Positions 39,823-48,754 of a stretch of DNA of 64,000 bases are shown piece by piece (the stretch's first letter is position 1; each line of letters begins with the position of its first letter). The notes under the pieces were generated by a model. It was not told the origin of the DNA. It saw nothing but the letters and a program-made list of their open reading frames with translations, and searched no databases. Source of the stretch: Nocardia caishijiensis NBRC 108228 (lineage in GTDB: Bacteria > Actinomycetota > Actinomycetes > Mycobacteriales > Mycobacteriaceae); assembly GCF_001612825.1 (NCBI RefSeq), contig NZ_BDBE01000025.1, positions 124,001 through 188,000 of the forward strand. Reading direction: 5' to 3'. Both the position numbers and the translations under genes were made by a program.

Positions 39823-42363
39823 ATGGCAGGTAAGTCCCGCAGCACCACGACCTCTCGTGCGCGGGCGGGATCGAGCAGGGGGCAGACGCCGTCGGCGCGG
39901 TCTCGTTCGACGACACCGCGAGCGTCGTCGGCCGCGCGTGGGCGAACCGCCCCCGCCCGCAGACCCGTCAAACGCGCCTCGAACACCGCACCGCTGGCCG
40001 TCATCGGCCGGGGCGTCACCAGTGGCTGGACGATGCTGGCCCGGGGCCTCGGCGCCACCACCCGCACGCTGAGCCGCGCGGGCGAACTCGAGCACGGGCA
40101 CCGTCGCGACGGGATCGGCCTGGCGCTCATCGCCTTGAGCGTGATCATCGCGGCGGCGGTGTGGTTGTCGGCCGGTGGTCCGGTGGGGCGTTTCCTCGAA
40201 GACATCGTGCGCGCGATCGCCGGGTCGGCGGCCGCGGTGGCGCCGCTGTTGTTCGTGGCGATCGCGGTGGTGCTGATGCGCACCGAGCCGCATCCGGAGA
40301 TCCGGCCACGGCTGGTCCTCGGTGGACTGCTGGTGATCCTGCCCGCGCTCGGCATCTGGCATCTGGCGGCCGGGTCGCCCACCGACGCGCACGGACGTTC
40401 GCGCGCCGCGGGCGCACTCGGCTACGCCATCGGCGGACCGCTCGGTCAGGGGCTCACCCCGTGGCTGGCGATGCCGATTCTGTTGTTGGCCATGGTGTTC
40501 GGTGTGTTGTTGCTCACCGGAACCACCGTGCGGGAGGTGCCGTCGCGGCTGCGCGAATACTTCGGCCTCGGCGAATACGCCGAGGACAGCGACCCGTACG
40601 ACCCGGCGAACTACGACGCCGAGGGTTTCCCGGTGCACCGCAACCGGTCCCGTCGCGGCGCCGGTTCGACGGCCGACGATTTCGCGGGCTCCGACGCGGT
40701 CACCGAATCGCTGGGCGAGCCCCCGCTGCGCGACGCCAAACCCATCGCCGAGGAGGCGCCCGCGCCCGCGCCGAAACCGGCCCGTAAGCGTCCGGCTCCC
40801 GCACCGGTCGTCGACCAGACCCCGCCGCCACCGCCGGAGCCGGAGTTCGTCACCGACCGTGTTGTCGACGGTGACTACACGCTGCCGCCGCTGAGCCTGC
40901 TGCTCGACGGTGACCCGCCCAAGAAGCGCTCGGCCGCCAACGAATCGATGATCGAGGCGATCACCGAGGTGCTGGTGCAGTTCAAGATCGACGCCGCGGT
41001 CACCGGATTCGTGCGCGGGCCGACCGTCACCCGCTACGAGGTGGAGCTCGGCCCCGGCGTGAAGGTCGAGAAGATCACCGCCCTGGCCCGCAACCTCGCC
41101 TACGCCGTGGCGACGGAGAACGTGCGCCTGCTCGCGCCCATCCCGGGCAAGTCGGCGGTCGGCATCGAGGTGCCCAACGCCGACCGCGAACTGGTCCGGC
41201 TGGCCGACGTGCTCAAGTCGCCGCACACCCGCAACGACCATCATCCGCTGGTGATCGGCCTCGGCAAGAACATCGAGGGCGAGTTCGTCTCGGCGAATCT
41301 GGCCAAGATGCCGCACCTGCTGGTGGCGGGTTCCACCGGTTCCGGTAAGTCCAGCTTCGTCAACTCGATGCTGATCTCCCTGCTGCACCGGGCCACCCCC
41401 GAGGAGGTCAGGATGATCCTGATCGACCCGAAGATGGTGGAACTCACGCCTTACGAGGGCATTCCGCACCTGATCACGCCCATCATCACCCAGCCCAAGA
41501 AGGCCGCCGCCGCGCTGGCCTGGCTGGTGGAGGAGATGGAACAGCGCTATCAGGACATGCAGGCCAACAAGGTCCGCCACATCGACGACTTCAACAAGAA
41601 CGTGCGCTCGGGCAAGATCACCGCCCCGCTCGGCAGTGAGCGCGTGTACCGGCCCTACCCGTACATCCTGGCCATCGTCGACGAGCTCGCCGACCTGATG
41701 ATGACCGCGCCACGTGACGTGGAGGACGCGATCGTGCGGATCACCCAGAAGGCGCGCGCGGCGGGCATCCACCTGGTGCTGGCCACCCAGCGCCCCTCGG
41801 TGGACGTGGTGACCGGCCTGATCAAGACCAACGTGCCCTCGCGGCTGGCGTTCGCCACGTCCTCGCTCACCGATTCGCGCGTCATTCTCGACCAGCCGGG
41901 CGCGGAGAAGCTGATCGGTATGGGTGACGGCTTGTTCCTGCCCATGGGCGCGGGCAAGCCGACGCGTCTGCAGGGTGCCTTCATCTCCGACGAGGAGATC
42001 CAGGCGGTCGTCGAGTACAGCAAGACCCAGGCCGAACCGGAGTACCAGGAGGGCGTCACCGCCGCCAAGGCGGGCGAGACCAAGGACGTCGACCCCGACA
42101 TCGGCGACGACATGGATGTGTTGCTGCAGGCGGTGGAACTGGTCGTCACCTCCCAGTTCGGTTCGACCTCCATGCTGCAGCGCAAACTGCGCGTCGGCTT
42201 CGCCAAGGCCGGTCGACTCATGGACCTCATGGAGACCAGGGGCGTCGTCGGCCCGAGCGAGGGCTCCAAGGCCCGCGACGTACTGGTGAAGCCCGACGAA
42301 CTCGACGGCCTGCTGTGGTCGATCCGCGGCGGTGATCCGGGGGATTCCGGGGACGGCGAATAG
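39823..42363 (+). CDS. ftsK: DNA translocase FtsK/SpoIIIE
   Basis: An 846-residue septal DNA pump. The first 55 residues are basic and Ser/Arg-rich. About four membrane segments lie between residues 95 and 235, then a Pro-rich linker. The motor has Walker A GSTGSGKSS, Walker B ILAIVDELADL and the ATQRPSVDVVTG segment. The C-terminal gamma winged helix (TSMLQRKLRVGFAKAGRLMD) recognises orientation sequences on the chromosome. ATG 39823; eight preceding codons are discounted. The position after rnj matches mycobacteria. The 284 bases upstream hold no other gene. Confidence 0.95.
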   Translation: MAGKSRSTTTSRARAGSSRGQTPSARSRSTTPRASSAARGRTAPARRPVKRASNTAPLAVIGRGVTSGWTMLARGLGATTRTLSRAGELEHGHRRDGIGLALIALSVIIAAAVWLSAGGPVGRFLEDIVRAIAGSAAAVAPLLFVAIAVVLMRTEPHPEIRPRLVLGGLLVILPALGIWHLAAGSPTDAHGRSRAAGALGYAIGGPLGQGLTPWLAMPILLLAMVFGVLLLTGTTVREVPSRLREYFGLGEYAEDSDPYDPANYDAEGFPVHRNRSRRGAGSTADDFAGSDAVTESLGEPPLRDAKPIAEEAPAPAPKPARKRPAPAPVVDQTPPPPPEPEFVTDRVVDGDYTLPPLSLLLDGDPPKKRSAANESMIEAITEVLVQFKIDAAVTGFVRGPTVTRYEVELGPGVKVEKITALARNLAYAVATENVRLLAPIPGKSAVGIEVPNADRELVRLADVLKSPHTRNDHHPLVIGLGKNIEGEFVSANLAKMPHLLVAGSTGSGKSSFVNSMLISLLHRATPEEVRMILIDPKMVELTPYEGIPHLITPIITQPKKAAAALAWLVEEMEQRYQDMQANKVRHIDDFNKNVRSGKITAPLGSERVYRPYPYILAIVDELADLMMTAPRDVEDAIVRITQKARAAGIHLVLATQRPSVDVVTGLIKTNVPSRLAFATSSLTDSRVILDQPGAEKLIGMGDGLFLPMGAGKPTRLQGAFISDEEIQAVVEYSKTQAEPEYQEGVTAAKAGETKDVDPDIGDDMDVLLQAVELVVTSQFGSTSMLQRKLRVGFAKAGRLMDLMETRGVVGPSEGSKARDVLVKPDELDGLLWSIRGGDPGDSGDGE

Positions 42364-42775
42364 CGCACTGCTGGTTTGCTCTGACCGTGCCGTCAGCGAG
42401 CGGCGACGAACGAGGAGGGACCGGGGCGCGGGCCGCCGCTCTCGGGGAACGGTCGGAGGCGGGCTCGGATCAGCTGCCGATACCCGCGCGCGACAGGCGC
42501 TGCGGGCGGGCGGCGTGATCGGACAGCCGTGGCATCGTGGCGAAGTGGTCGTATTCGGCGGTCACGGCTGGCTCCTCTCGCGGTGCCGGTATGTGGTCGA
42601 TGAGTCGACGGTAGCAGCGGCGGTGACGAGGCGAAACGGGTTTTCGGCGCGCTACCGGGGTGGTCGGGATCGCGGCTGTGTGTGGAATCATGGCGGGCAA
42701 TCGCCCCGCAAAGTTGGCTGAAACGGACATATTGGACATGATGGACGGCATGAACCTCATCGATCGGACCACTTC
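42364..42775. other. Intergenic region between ftsK and terC
   Basis: About 410 bases. Apart from the possible 31-codon gene on the minus strand (42470-42565) I see no coding sequence with actinobacterial codon bias and no recognisable riboswitch. The last 100 bases before terC are less GC-rich and probably hold its promoter. Confidence 0.4.
42470..42565 (-). CDS. Possible 31-residue small protein
   Basis: A GTG at 42565 is preceded by GAGAGGAG with six bases of spacing, a strong ribosome-binding site. It opens 31 codons (TAEYDHFATMPRLSDHAA and so on, ending RLSRAGIGS) to a TGA at 42470. The peptide is basic at the end and has no membrane segment. The good initiation site in an otherwise empty region is the main support. 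No homologue is recognised. Confidence 0.4.
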   Translation of the reverse strand: MTAEYDHFATMPRLSDHAARPQRLSRAGIGS

Positions 42776-43753
42776 ATGGATGTGACCACGCTCGAATGGG
42801 TGATCACCGCAGTGGTGATCCTCGGACTGTTCGTCTTCGACTTCTTCGCCCACGTGCGCACGCCGCACGAACCGACCTTCAAGGAATCGGGCATCTGGTC
42901 AGCCGTCTACATCGGCCTGGCCCTGCTGTTCGGCGGGTACGTCGCCTGGAAATGGGGCGGCACCTTCGCCGGGGAGTACTACGCCGGTTTCGTCACCGAG
43001 AAGGCCCTCTCGGTGGACAACCTGTTCATCTTCCTCATCATCATGACCACCTTCGCGGTGCCTCGGATGTACCAGCAGAAGGTGCTGCTCATCGGCATCG
43101 TGCTCGCGCTGGCGATGCGCGGTGTGTTCATCGCGGTCGGTGCGGCCGCGATCAGCGCGTTCAGCTGGGTGTTCTACCTGTTCGGCGCGTTCCTGATCTA
43201 CACCGCGATCAAGCTGCTGCGCGAGAGCGGGCACGAGGCCGAACACGAGGAACAACGCGACAGCCGCATCGTCAGCCTGGCCAAGCGTGTCCTGCCGACC
43301 ACCGACCAGTACGACGGCGACAAACTGATCACCAAGATCGACGGCAAACGGGTGGTCACCCCGCTGCTGCTGGCGCTGCTGGCCATCGGTTTCGCCGACC
43401 TGCTGTTCGCGCTCGACTCGATTCCGGCCATCTACGGTCTCACCGAACAGCCGTACCTGGTGTTCACCGCCAACGCCTTCGCCCTGATGGGTCTGCGTCA
43501 GCTGTACTTCCTCATCGGCGGCTTGCTCGACCGGCTGGTGTACCTGTCCTACGGTCTGGCCGCCATCCTGGCGTTCATCGGTGTGAAGCTGGTGCTGCAC
43601 GCGCTGCACGAGAACACCCTCGGCTTCATCAACGGCGGCGAGCACGTGAGCGTGCCGGAGATCTCCACGCCGGTATCGCTGAGTGTGATCCTCGGAATCC
43701 TGGTCATCGCGACGGTGGCGAGCCTGCTGAAGACGCGTCGCACGGCTGCCTGA
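42776..43753 (+). CDS. terC: TerC/Alx family membrane protein
   Basis: A 325-residue integral membrane protein with eight or nine hydrophobic segments. Conserved acidic membrane residues are seen in EKALSVDNLFIF and FALDSIPAIYG, the TerC signature likely to bind metal ions. Family members influence manganese export and metal loading of secreted proteins, or give tellurite resistance. ATG 42776. It is followed by a hairpin and converges with the YciI gene. Confidence 0.9.
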   Translation: MDVTTLEWVITAVVILGLFVFDFFAHVRTPHEPTFKESGIWSAVYIGLALLFGGYVAWKWGGTFAGEYYAGFVTEKALSVDNLFIFLIIMTTFAVPRMYQQKVLLIGIVLALAMRGVFIAVGAAAISAFSWVFYLFGAFLIYTAIKLLRESGHEAEHEEQRDSRIVSLAKRVLPTTDQYDGDKLITKIDGKRVVTPLLLALLAIGFADLLFALDSIPAIYGLTEQPYLVFTANAFALMGLRQLYFLIGGLLDRLVYLSYGLAAILAFIGVKLVLHALHENTLGFINGGEHVSVPEISTPVSLSVILGILVIATVASLLKTRRTAA

Positions 43754-43760
43754 TCGACGA

Positions 43761-43798
43761 CCGACAGCCCGGGACCCGTGTGGGTTCCGGGCTGTCGG
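43761..43798. terminator. Long hairpin between terC and YciI gene
   Basis: CCGACAGCCCGG (43761-43772) pairs perfectly with CCGGGCTGTCGG (43787-43798). The inner bases extend the stem through a G-U pair to about 17 bp with a four-base loop. No U-tract. It separates convergent genes and can act in both directions. Confidence 0.65.
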
Positions 43799-43808
43799 CG
43801 TCCGCGGA

Positions 43809-44102
43809 CTACTCGGAGAAGGTGCCCATCACGGGCAGCCACTCGACCACGCGCACGTCCTCGATCAGGCCCAGCTTCGCGAACGGGTCCTCGGTGAGCA
43901 GCTGTTCGAGCGAGGACTTGTCCTCGGCCCGGAACAGCAACAGCGCACCCGAACCGTCCGGGTACGGGCCACTGGTGAGCAGGGTTCCCACCTCGACCAG
44001 GCCGGTGAGCCAGCCTCGGTGCTCCGGGCGATGGGTGGTCCGGTCGGCGGCGGTGGCCTCGGTGTAGGTGTAGTGGACGGCGAAGATCGGCACGTCGAGC
44101 AA
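43809..44102 (-). CDS. YciI family protein
   Basis: A 97-residue ferredoxin-like alpha/beta protein. The family His-Asp elements are seen as THRPEHRGWL and in the segment DPFAKLGL. Start is TTG 44102 or GTG 44093; neither has an ideal ribosome-binding site. YciI-like domains bind small molecules or act as dehydrochlorinase-like enzymes. In this locus it is a conserved small gene of unknown function, 18 bases after argA. Confidence 0.8.
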   Translation of the reverse strand: MLDVPIFAVHYTYTEATAADRTTHRPEHRGWLTGLVEVGTLLTSGPYPDGSGALLLFRAEDKSSLEQLLTEDPFAKLGLIEDVRVVEWLPVMGTFSE

Positions 44103-44120
44103 CTTTCTCGTGGTGGATGT

Positions 44121-44687
44121 CTACAGGGTGAGCAGCATGCGGGTGTTGCCGAGGGTGTTCGGCTTCACGAAACTCAGGTCGAGGAACTCGGCGACGCCGG
44201 TGTCGTAGGAACGGCACATCTCCGCGTACACCTCGGCGGTCACCGGGGTGCCATCGATCTCGACGAAACCGTGCCTGCCGAAGAAGTCGACCTCGAAGGT
44301 CAGCACGAACACCCGTTGCAGTTGCAGTTCGCGTGCGACCTCCACCAGCTGTCGCACCACCGCGCCGCCCACCCCGCGTCCCTTGACCACCGGATCGACC
44401 GCCACCGTGCGCACCTCGCCCAGATCGGCCCACAGCACGTGCAGCGCGCCGCACCCCACCACGCGGCCGTCGACCTCGGCGACCCAGAACTCCTGCACCG
44501 ACTCGTACAGGGTGACCAGGTTCTTCTCCAGCAGGATGCGCCCGGCGTACTCGTCGACCAGACGCTTGATCTCGGGGACATCCGAGGTTCGCGCTCGTCG
44601 CACGGTGACGTCTCGGACCGGCGCCACGGTGGGCGCGGACGGGTGCGCGTCGCTGGTCGGACCACCTGTTGGTCCCCGTGAAGTCAT
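44121..44687 (-). CDS. argA: Amino-acid N-acetyltransferase (ArgA-type GNAT)
   Basis: A 188-residue GNAT acetyltransferase corresponding to mycobacterial Rv2747, the short-form N-acetylglutamate synthase of arginine synthesis. The acetyl-CoA loop is VVKGRGVGGAVV, with the EVRTVAVDP beta strand before it and the FFGRHGFVEI region after. ATG 44687 is taken; seventeen upstream codons are open but unlikely. The first 25 residues are Pro/Thr-rich and not part of the fold. Context between ftsK and pgsA is the conserved one. Confidence 0.88.
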   Translation of the reverse strand: MTSRGPTGGPTSDAHPSAPTVAPVRDVTVRRARTSDVPEIKRLVDEYAGRILLEKNLVTLYESVQEFWVAEVDGRVVGCGALHVLWADLGEVRTVAVDPVVKGRGVGGAVVRQLVEVARELQLQRVFVLTFEVDFFGRHGFVEIDGTPVTAEVYAEMCRSYDTGVAEFLDLSFVKPNTLGNTRMLLTL

Positions 44688-45019
44688 GGGGTGCACAGTA
44701 GTCGGCCCGGTTACCGATAGTCTGAACATGTGCCGCACATCCTGTCGTTCCGCTCAACGCATCGCGCCGGGCCCGGCGACGGGGGAATACGGCACCGCGC
44801 GCGTGAGCAAACATCGCGCGACACACCCGATACTCGGCGCAGTGCCGGTGAGTGCCGTGCGGGCGGGGGACACGCGACGTCAGCGCCCGGCGCCGGTGGC
44901 TCGTATGACCAGGGAGGGCGTCCGATCATGCCGACACGACCGAGCGCGAAGGATCGGCGCCCGAGAGCGGCCGCGCGTGTGACGACCGCCTTCGTCCGAG
45001 TGTGTCGAGCAGACGCGGC
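44688..45019. promoter_or_regulatory. Divergent promoter region of argA and pgsA
   Basis: About 330 bases. Open frames exist here on the plus strand but their composition is Arg/Gly-rich, as expected of shadows. No dyad or conserved site stands out. The promoters of the two divergent genes must lie here. Confidence 0.4.
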
Positions 45020-45658
45020 ATGAGCGTGCGACCGGAAGAGATCGACCGAGGGACGGCTCGACTATCGGGACTGCCGGAGCACCCTGTCCCGCTGCTCAAC
45101 ATCGCCAACGTGCTGACCGTGGCGCGCATCGTGCTGGTGCCATTGTTCGTGCTGGCCCTGTTCGCCGAGGGCGGGCACGACACGCGGTGGCGCGTCATCG
45201 CGGCCGCCGTGTTCGGGCTGGCCGCCATCACCGACCGGTTCGACGGGCAACTGGCCCGCAAATACGGTCTGGTCACCGACTTCGGCAAGCTCGCCGACCC
45301 GATCGCCGACAAGGCCCTGATCGGCGCCGCCCTGATCGGCCTGTCGGTCCTCGGCGATCTGCCCTGGTGGATCACGCTGGTCATCTGCGGCCGCGAACTC
45401 GGCATCACCCTGTTGCGGCTGGTCGTCGTACGGCGCGGGGTGATCCCGGCCGGGCGCGGCGGCAAGCTCAAGACCCTGGTGCAATCGGTGGCCATCGCCC
45501 TGCTGGTGCTGCCGTTGTCCGGCGCGTTCGCCACCGCGGGCATGATGCTGATGTACCTGGCCGTGGCACTCACCGTGATCACCGGCCTCGACTACGTCGG
45601 CCAGGCCGCGCGGGTGTGGGTGGCGGGTGGTCGCGCGCGCAACGAGTCGCGCGCGTGA
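45020..45658 (+). CDS. pgsA: CDP-alcohol phosphatidyltransferase (PgsA-type)
   Basis: A 212-residue membrane enzyme with about five hydrophobic segments. The catalytic signature D-x2-DG-x2-AR-x8-G-x3-D-x3-D is complete: DRFDGQLARKYG followed by DFGKLADPIAD. It transfers a phosphatidyl group from CDP-diacylglycerol to an alcohol, most likely glycerol 3-phosphate. ATG 45020 is taken; a GTG at 45002 would add six residues. The stop overlaps cinA (GTGA), as in mycobacteria. Confidence 0.9.
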   Translation: MSVRPEEIDRGTARLSGLPEHPVPLLNIANVLTVARIVLVPLFVLALFAEGGHDTRWRVIAAAVFGLAAITDRFDGQLARKYGLVTDFGKLADPIADKALIGAALIGLSVLGDLPWWITLVICGRELGITLLRLVVVRRGVIPAGRGGKLKTLVQSVAIALLVLPLSGAFATAGMMLMYLAVALTVITGLDYVGQAARVWVAGGRARNESRA

Positions 45659-46164
45659 ACGACCCCCTCGTCGCCGGGGCGCCGGTCGCGGAGCTGGTCG
45701 CGGTGCTCACCGCCAGGGGGCAGACCGTCGCCACCGCCGAATCGCTCACCGCGGGGCTGCTCGCCGCGACCATCGCGGGCGTGCCCGGGGCCAGCGCGGT
45801 CCTGCGCGGCGGCCTCGTCGTGTACGCCACCGACCTGAAGAACCGGCTCGCGGGCGTCGACGCGGAGGTGCTGCGGGTGGAGGGCGCGGTCGCGGCGTCG
45901 ACCGCCGAACAGCTCGCCGTCGGCGCGCGTGAACGCTGTGCGGCGGACTGGGGGATCGGACTCACCGGGGTCGCCGGGCCCGATTCCCAGGACGGGCATC
46001 CGGTCGGCACGGTATACCTCGGAGTAGCCGGACCCGATCACAGCGCGGTGAGCCGGTTGAAACTGCACGGTGACCGGTGGACCATCAGACTCGGTGCGGT
46101 GCACAGCGCGATCGGGGAGTTGGTGCGCTGTGTCAACGGGTACGGCGATGTGACGACGGACTAG
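45655..46164 (+). CDS. cinA: CinA C-terminal domain, nicotinamide-nucleotide amidase
   Basis: A 169-residue single-domain protein equal to the C-terminal amidase half of CinA (PncC). Recognisable segments are TVATAESLTAGLLAATI, RGGLVVYATDLKN and GLTGVAGPD. It hydrolyses NMN to nicotinate mononucleotide in pyridine-nucleotide recycling. The N-terminal domain of full-length CinA is absent, as in related actinobacteria at this locus. GTG start overlaps pgsA. Confidence 0.9.
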   Translation: MNDPLVAGAPVAELVAVLTARGQTVATAESLTAGLLAATIAGVPGASAVLRGGLVVYATDLKNRLAGVDAEVLRVEGAVAASTAEQLAVGARERCAADWGIGLTGVAGPDSQDGHPVGTVYLGVAGPDHSAVSRLKLHGDRWTIRLGAVHSAIGELVRCVNGYGDVTTD

Positions 46165-46172
46165 CCGCGGCC

Positions 46173-46199
46173 GGGAACCCTCGGCCGCAGCTCGACGTT
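46173..46199 (+). promoter_or_regulatory. SigE/SigH-type promoter of clgR
   Basis: GGGAAC (46173-46178) and CGTT (46196-46199) are separated by 17 bases, which matches the GGGAACY-N16-CGTT consensus of stress ECF sigma factors. It lies about 58 bases before the clgR start. In M. tuberculosis clgR is known to be SigE-dependent. A dyad GCGGCCG/CGGCCGC (46167-46188) overlaps the -35 part. Confidence 0.65.
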
Positions 46200-46256
46200 G
46201 TGCCAGAAAGAGGTGAGCACCGCCCGAGGCGGTGACCCGAGGTGGAGGAGAACGAG

Positions 46257-46682
46257 ATGACGCTGCTGCGGGAGGCAATCGGGGACAGTCTGCGGCGTGC
46301 GCGTCTGGCCCAGCATCGGACGCTGCGCGAGGTGTCGACCTCGGCGCGCGTGAGCCTCGGCTATCTGTCGGAAGTGGAGCGCGGCCGCAAGGAAGCCTCC
46401 AGCGAACTGCTCGCCGCCATCTGCGAGGCGCTCGACGTGCCTCTGTCGCGGGTGCTGTGGGACGTGAGCACCATCATGGCCGGTGCCGACGGCGCCGCGC
46501 CCCGCGAGCCCGCGCTCACCGAGCCGGTGGCCGAACCCGCCGCCGAACCGGTGCCCGCCGAGCCGTCGGCCACCGCGAGCGCGCAGGCCGACGTGGACGC
46601 GCGGATCGGGATCGCCGAGGACACCCGCATCGTCATCCCGGCCCCACGGGCCGAGATGCTGGTATTGGTGAAAGGGATGTGA
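46257..46682 (+). CDS. clgR: ClgR, Clp/envelope-stress transcription factor
   Basis: A 141-residue regulator. An XRE helix-turn-helix fills residues 6-65 ([36 protein letters not shown]). A Pro/Glu/Ala-rich tail of about 75 residues follows. ATG 46257 has GGAGGAG six bases upstream. In relatives ClgR activates clp protease genes and the pspA operon downstream. The order clgR-pspA-pspM matches the mycobacterial Psp system. Confidence 0.92.
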   Translation: MTLLREAIGDSLRRARLAQHRTLREVSTSARVSLGYLSEVERGRKEASSELLAAICEALDVPLSRVLWDVSTIMAGADGAAPREPALTEPVAEPAAEPVPAEPSATASAQADVDARIGIAEDTRIVIPAPRAEMLVLVKGM

Positions 46683-46865
46683 CGCGGCGAACCCGCGTGA
46701 CGCTGCGCACTACCGGAGAGAGCGGATAGATTCTCAGCAGGCGTCGAGTGGGCCGGTCGTATCGGTCCGGGTGCCGCATGGTGAAGGATAACCACATATC
46801 TGGTGCGTGACGGTCGCGCACCACCAGTCGCACGAGCGACGCACAGATGGAGGCGGGATCAATCG

Positions 46866-47687
46866 ATGGCTAATCCGTTCGTGAAGGCCTGGAAGTACAT
46901 GATGGCCCTTTTCGACTCCAAGATCGAAGAGCATGCGGATCCGAAGGTCCAGATCCAGCAGGCGATCGAGGAGGCGCAGCGTCAGCACCAGGCGCTGTCG
47001 CAGCAGGCGGCGTCGGTGATCGGCAACCAGCGTCAGCTGGAGATGAAGCTGAACCGTCAGCTCGACGAGGTCGAGAAGCTCAACGCCAATGCCCGGCAGG
47101 CCGTCACCCTCGCCGACCAGGCGCAGGCCGCGGGCGACACCGAGAAGGCGATCCAGTACACCAACGCCGCCGAGGCGTTCGCCGCCCAGCTGGTCACCGC
47201 CGAGCAGTCGGTGGAGGACCTCAAGGTGCTGCACGACCAGTCCCTGCAGGCCGCCGCCCAGGCCAAGAAGGCGGTCGAGCAGAACGCGATGATGTTGCAG
47301 CAGAAGGTCGCCGAGCGCACCAAGCTGCTCAGCCAGCTCGAGCAGGCCAAGATGCAGGAGCAGGTCTCGGCCTCGCTGCAGCAGATGGACTCCACCCTGT
47401 CCGCGCCCGGTTCCACCCCCAGCCTCGACGCCGTGCGCGACAAGATCGAACGTCGCTACGCCAACGCGCTCGGTGCCGCCGAGCTGGCGCAGAACACGGT
47501 GCAGGGCCGGATGATGGAGGTGCAGCAGGCCAGCATCCAGATGGCCGGGCACAGCAAGCTCGAGCAGATCCGTGCCTCGATGCGCGGCGATGCCCTGCCC
47601 ACGGGCAACAACGCGGCTATCGACCCGGCCAAGCAGCAGCCCGCGGCACCGCAGATCAACAAGGGTGGCCAGGCGGCCCAGCAGTAG
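46866..47687 (+). CDS. pspA: Phage-shock protein A homologue
   Basis: A 273-residue PspA/IM30 protein (the 35-kDa antigen of mycobacteria). It starts [17 protein letters not shown], an amphipathic membrane-binding helix, and continues as a coiled coil rich in Gln, Ala, Glu and Lys to residue about 235. A Pro/Gln-rich tail ends the protein. It binds stressed inner membrane and restrains ClgR in mycobacteria. GTCGC-ACGA-GCGAC (46827-46840), 26 bases before the start, is a short dyad that may bind ClgR or shape the 5-prime end. Confidence 0.93.
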   Translation: MANPFVKAWKYMMALFDSKIEEHADPKVQIQQAIEEAQRQHQALSQQAASVIGNQRQLEMKLNRQLDEVEKLNANARQAVTLADQAQAAGDTEKAIQYTNAAEAFAAQLVTAEQSVEDLKVLHDQSLQAAAQAKKAVEQNAMMLQQKVAERTKLLSQLEQAKMQEQVSASLQQMDSTLSAPGSTPSLDAVRDKIERRYANALGAAELAQNTVQGRMMEVQQASIQMAGHSKLEQIRASMRGDALPTGNNAAIDPAKQQPAAPQINKGGQAAQQ

Positions 47688-47710
47688 CCGCGTCACCCCG
47701 GGCCGTCGGC

Positions 47711-47750
47711 CGACGCTCGATACCCGCGCTCGTGCGGGCGTCGAGCGTCG
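47711..47750. terminator. Hairpin between pspA and pspM
   Basis: CGACGCTCGA (47711-47720) and TCGAGCGTCG (47741-47750) form a perfect 10-bp stem. An inner CCCGC/GCGGG pair lies inside. It can weaken read-through so that pspM is made in smaller amounts than pspA. Confidence 0.55.
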
Positions 47751-47823
47751 CCCGGCGGCCCGGCCCCGTTCCGGGTGAGGTTGTCGTACCCGCGTGGCAC
47801 TCTGGGGAGGTGGAAGGATCACG

Positions 47824-48690
47824 ATGAGCGGGAGAACGCGGCGCGACCGGATCGAAGTCGCCGATCCGATGGCCGTTGTGCAGTCGACGATGAACGGTGG
47901 CATGCCCGCGACCCTGCGCGGAGTGGGGGAGCAGGCGCTGGTCGCGGTGCGCCGCTGGGCCGATCCCCGCGAGCGGGAGCTGCGCCGACGGCGCCGGATG
48001 CGCAGGCGCAGCTTCCAACTGGGCACGGCGTCGGGAATCACCACCGTCGGCGCGGTCGGGCTGGCCGTGGTGTCGGCCCCGGCCTGGGCGGTGGTCGTGA
48101 TCGGCGGTGGCGCCGTGGCTTTCGTGACCGGTGCCGCCGTGAACGCCCGCCGCTATCTGCGCACCCGCGGTCAGCCGTTGCCGCAGGCGACGTTCGTGCC
48201 ACGCAAGTCGCCGGGTCTGCGCTCCGCCGCCCGGGCGCCGATCCAGCGACTGATCCGGGCCGAACGCGCGCTGCACGGCCTCGGTGCGCAGATCGCGCGC
48301 ACCCGACGGTTACCCGAGGACGAATTGCGCGACCTGCTCGCCACCGCGAGCTCCGGTGCGGCCGCCCTGCACGCCCTGGCCGCCGATGTCGTGGCCATGG
48401 AACAGGCCGTCGACACGGTGGGCCGGGCGAACCCGGAGACGGTATCGGCGTTGAAGACCACGGTCACCGCCGTGCTCGCCCGCCTGGAAACAGGTGTCGT
48501 CGAATACGAACAGCTCGTCGCCGCGGCCGCCCGCATCCTGGCCGTCCCGGAGGACACCGTGGTGGCCTACCAGTTCAACGGCATCGTCGCCGATCTGCGT
48601 GAAGCCGCTGACCGCCTCGACGGCTGGGCCCAGGCTCTCACCGAGATGGCCGACGGGCCCGGTTTGTCGTCGCCCGATCTGCCCCGCTGA
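47824..48690 (+). CDS. pspM: PspM-like membrane protein of the Psp system
   Basis: A 288-residue protein corresponding to mycobacterial Rv2743c (PspM). A strongly basic patch (RRRRRMRRRSF) precedes two adjacent hydrophobic segments at about residues 68-105; a long helical cytoplasmic part follows. In M. tuberculosis PspM anchors PspA to the membrane. ATG 47824 has GGAAGGA five bases upstream. The fourth mycobacterial partner, pspN, does not follow; the next gene is an esterase on the opposite strand. Confidence 0.85.
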   Translation: MSGRTRRDRIEVADPMAVVQSTMNGGMPATLRGVGEQALVAVRRWADPRERELRRRRRMRRRSFQLGTASGITTVGAVGLAVVSAPAWAVVVIGGGAVAFVTGAAVNARRYLRTRGQPLPQATFVPRKSPGLRSAARAPIQRLIRAERALHGLGAQIARTRRLPEDELRDLLATASSGAAALHALAADVVAMEQAVDTVGRANPETVSALKTTVTAVLARLETGVVEYEQLVAAAARILAVPEDTVVAYQFNGIVADLREAADRLDGWAQALTEMADGPGLSSPDLPR

Positions 48691-48754
48691 AGGTCTCGCC
48701 TGCACGGGCCGCGCACCCGCGCATCAGGTTTCCCCGGGCTCAGCAGAGCGGCTC

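Noticed and set aside
39535..41772. 745-residue minus-strand gene opposite ftsK
   Set aside because: Long antisense frames are common in high-GC DNA. The sense strand has all FtsK motifs, and the antisense product is rich in Arg, His and Gly without domains.
42332..42721. 129-residue plus-strand gene after ftsK
   Set aside because: Arg/Gly-rich composition typical of a shadow, overlaps the ftsK end, and no ribosome-binding site.
42600..42775. yybP-ykoY type manganese riboswitch before terC
   Set aside because: TerC genes often carry it, but I could not find its conserved internal-loop sequences or paired stems here.
44730..45023. 97-residue gene before pgsA
   Set aside because: Low-complexity Arg/Gly/Pro composition and no similarity; better explained as the pgsA/argA promoter region.
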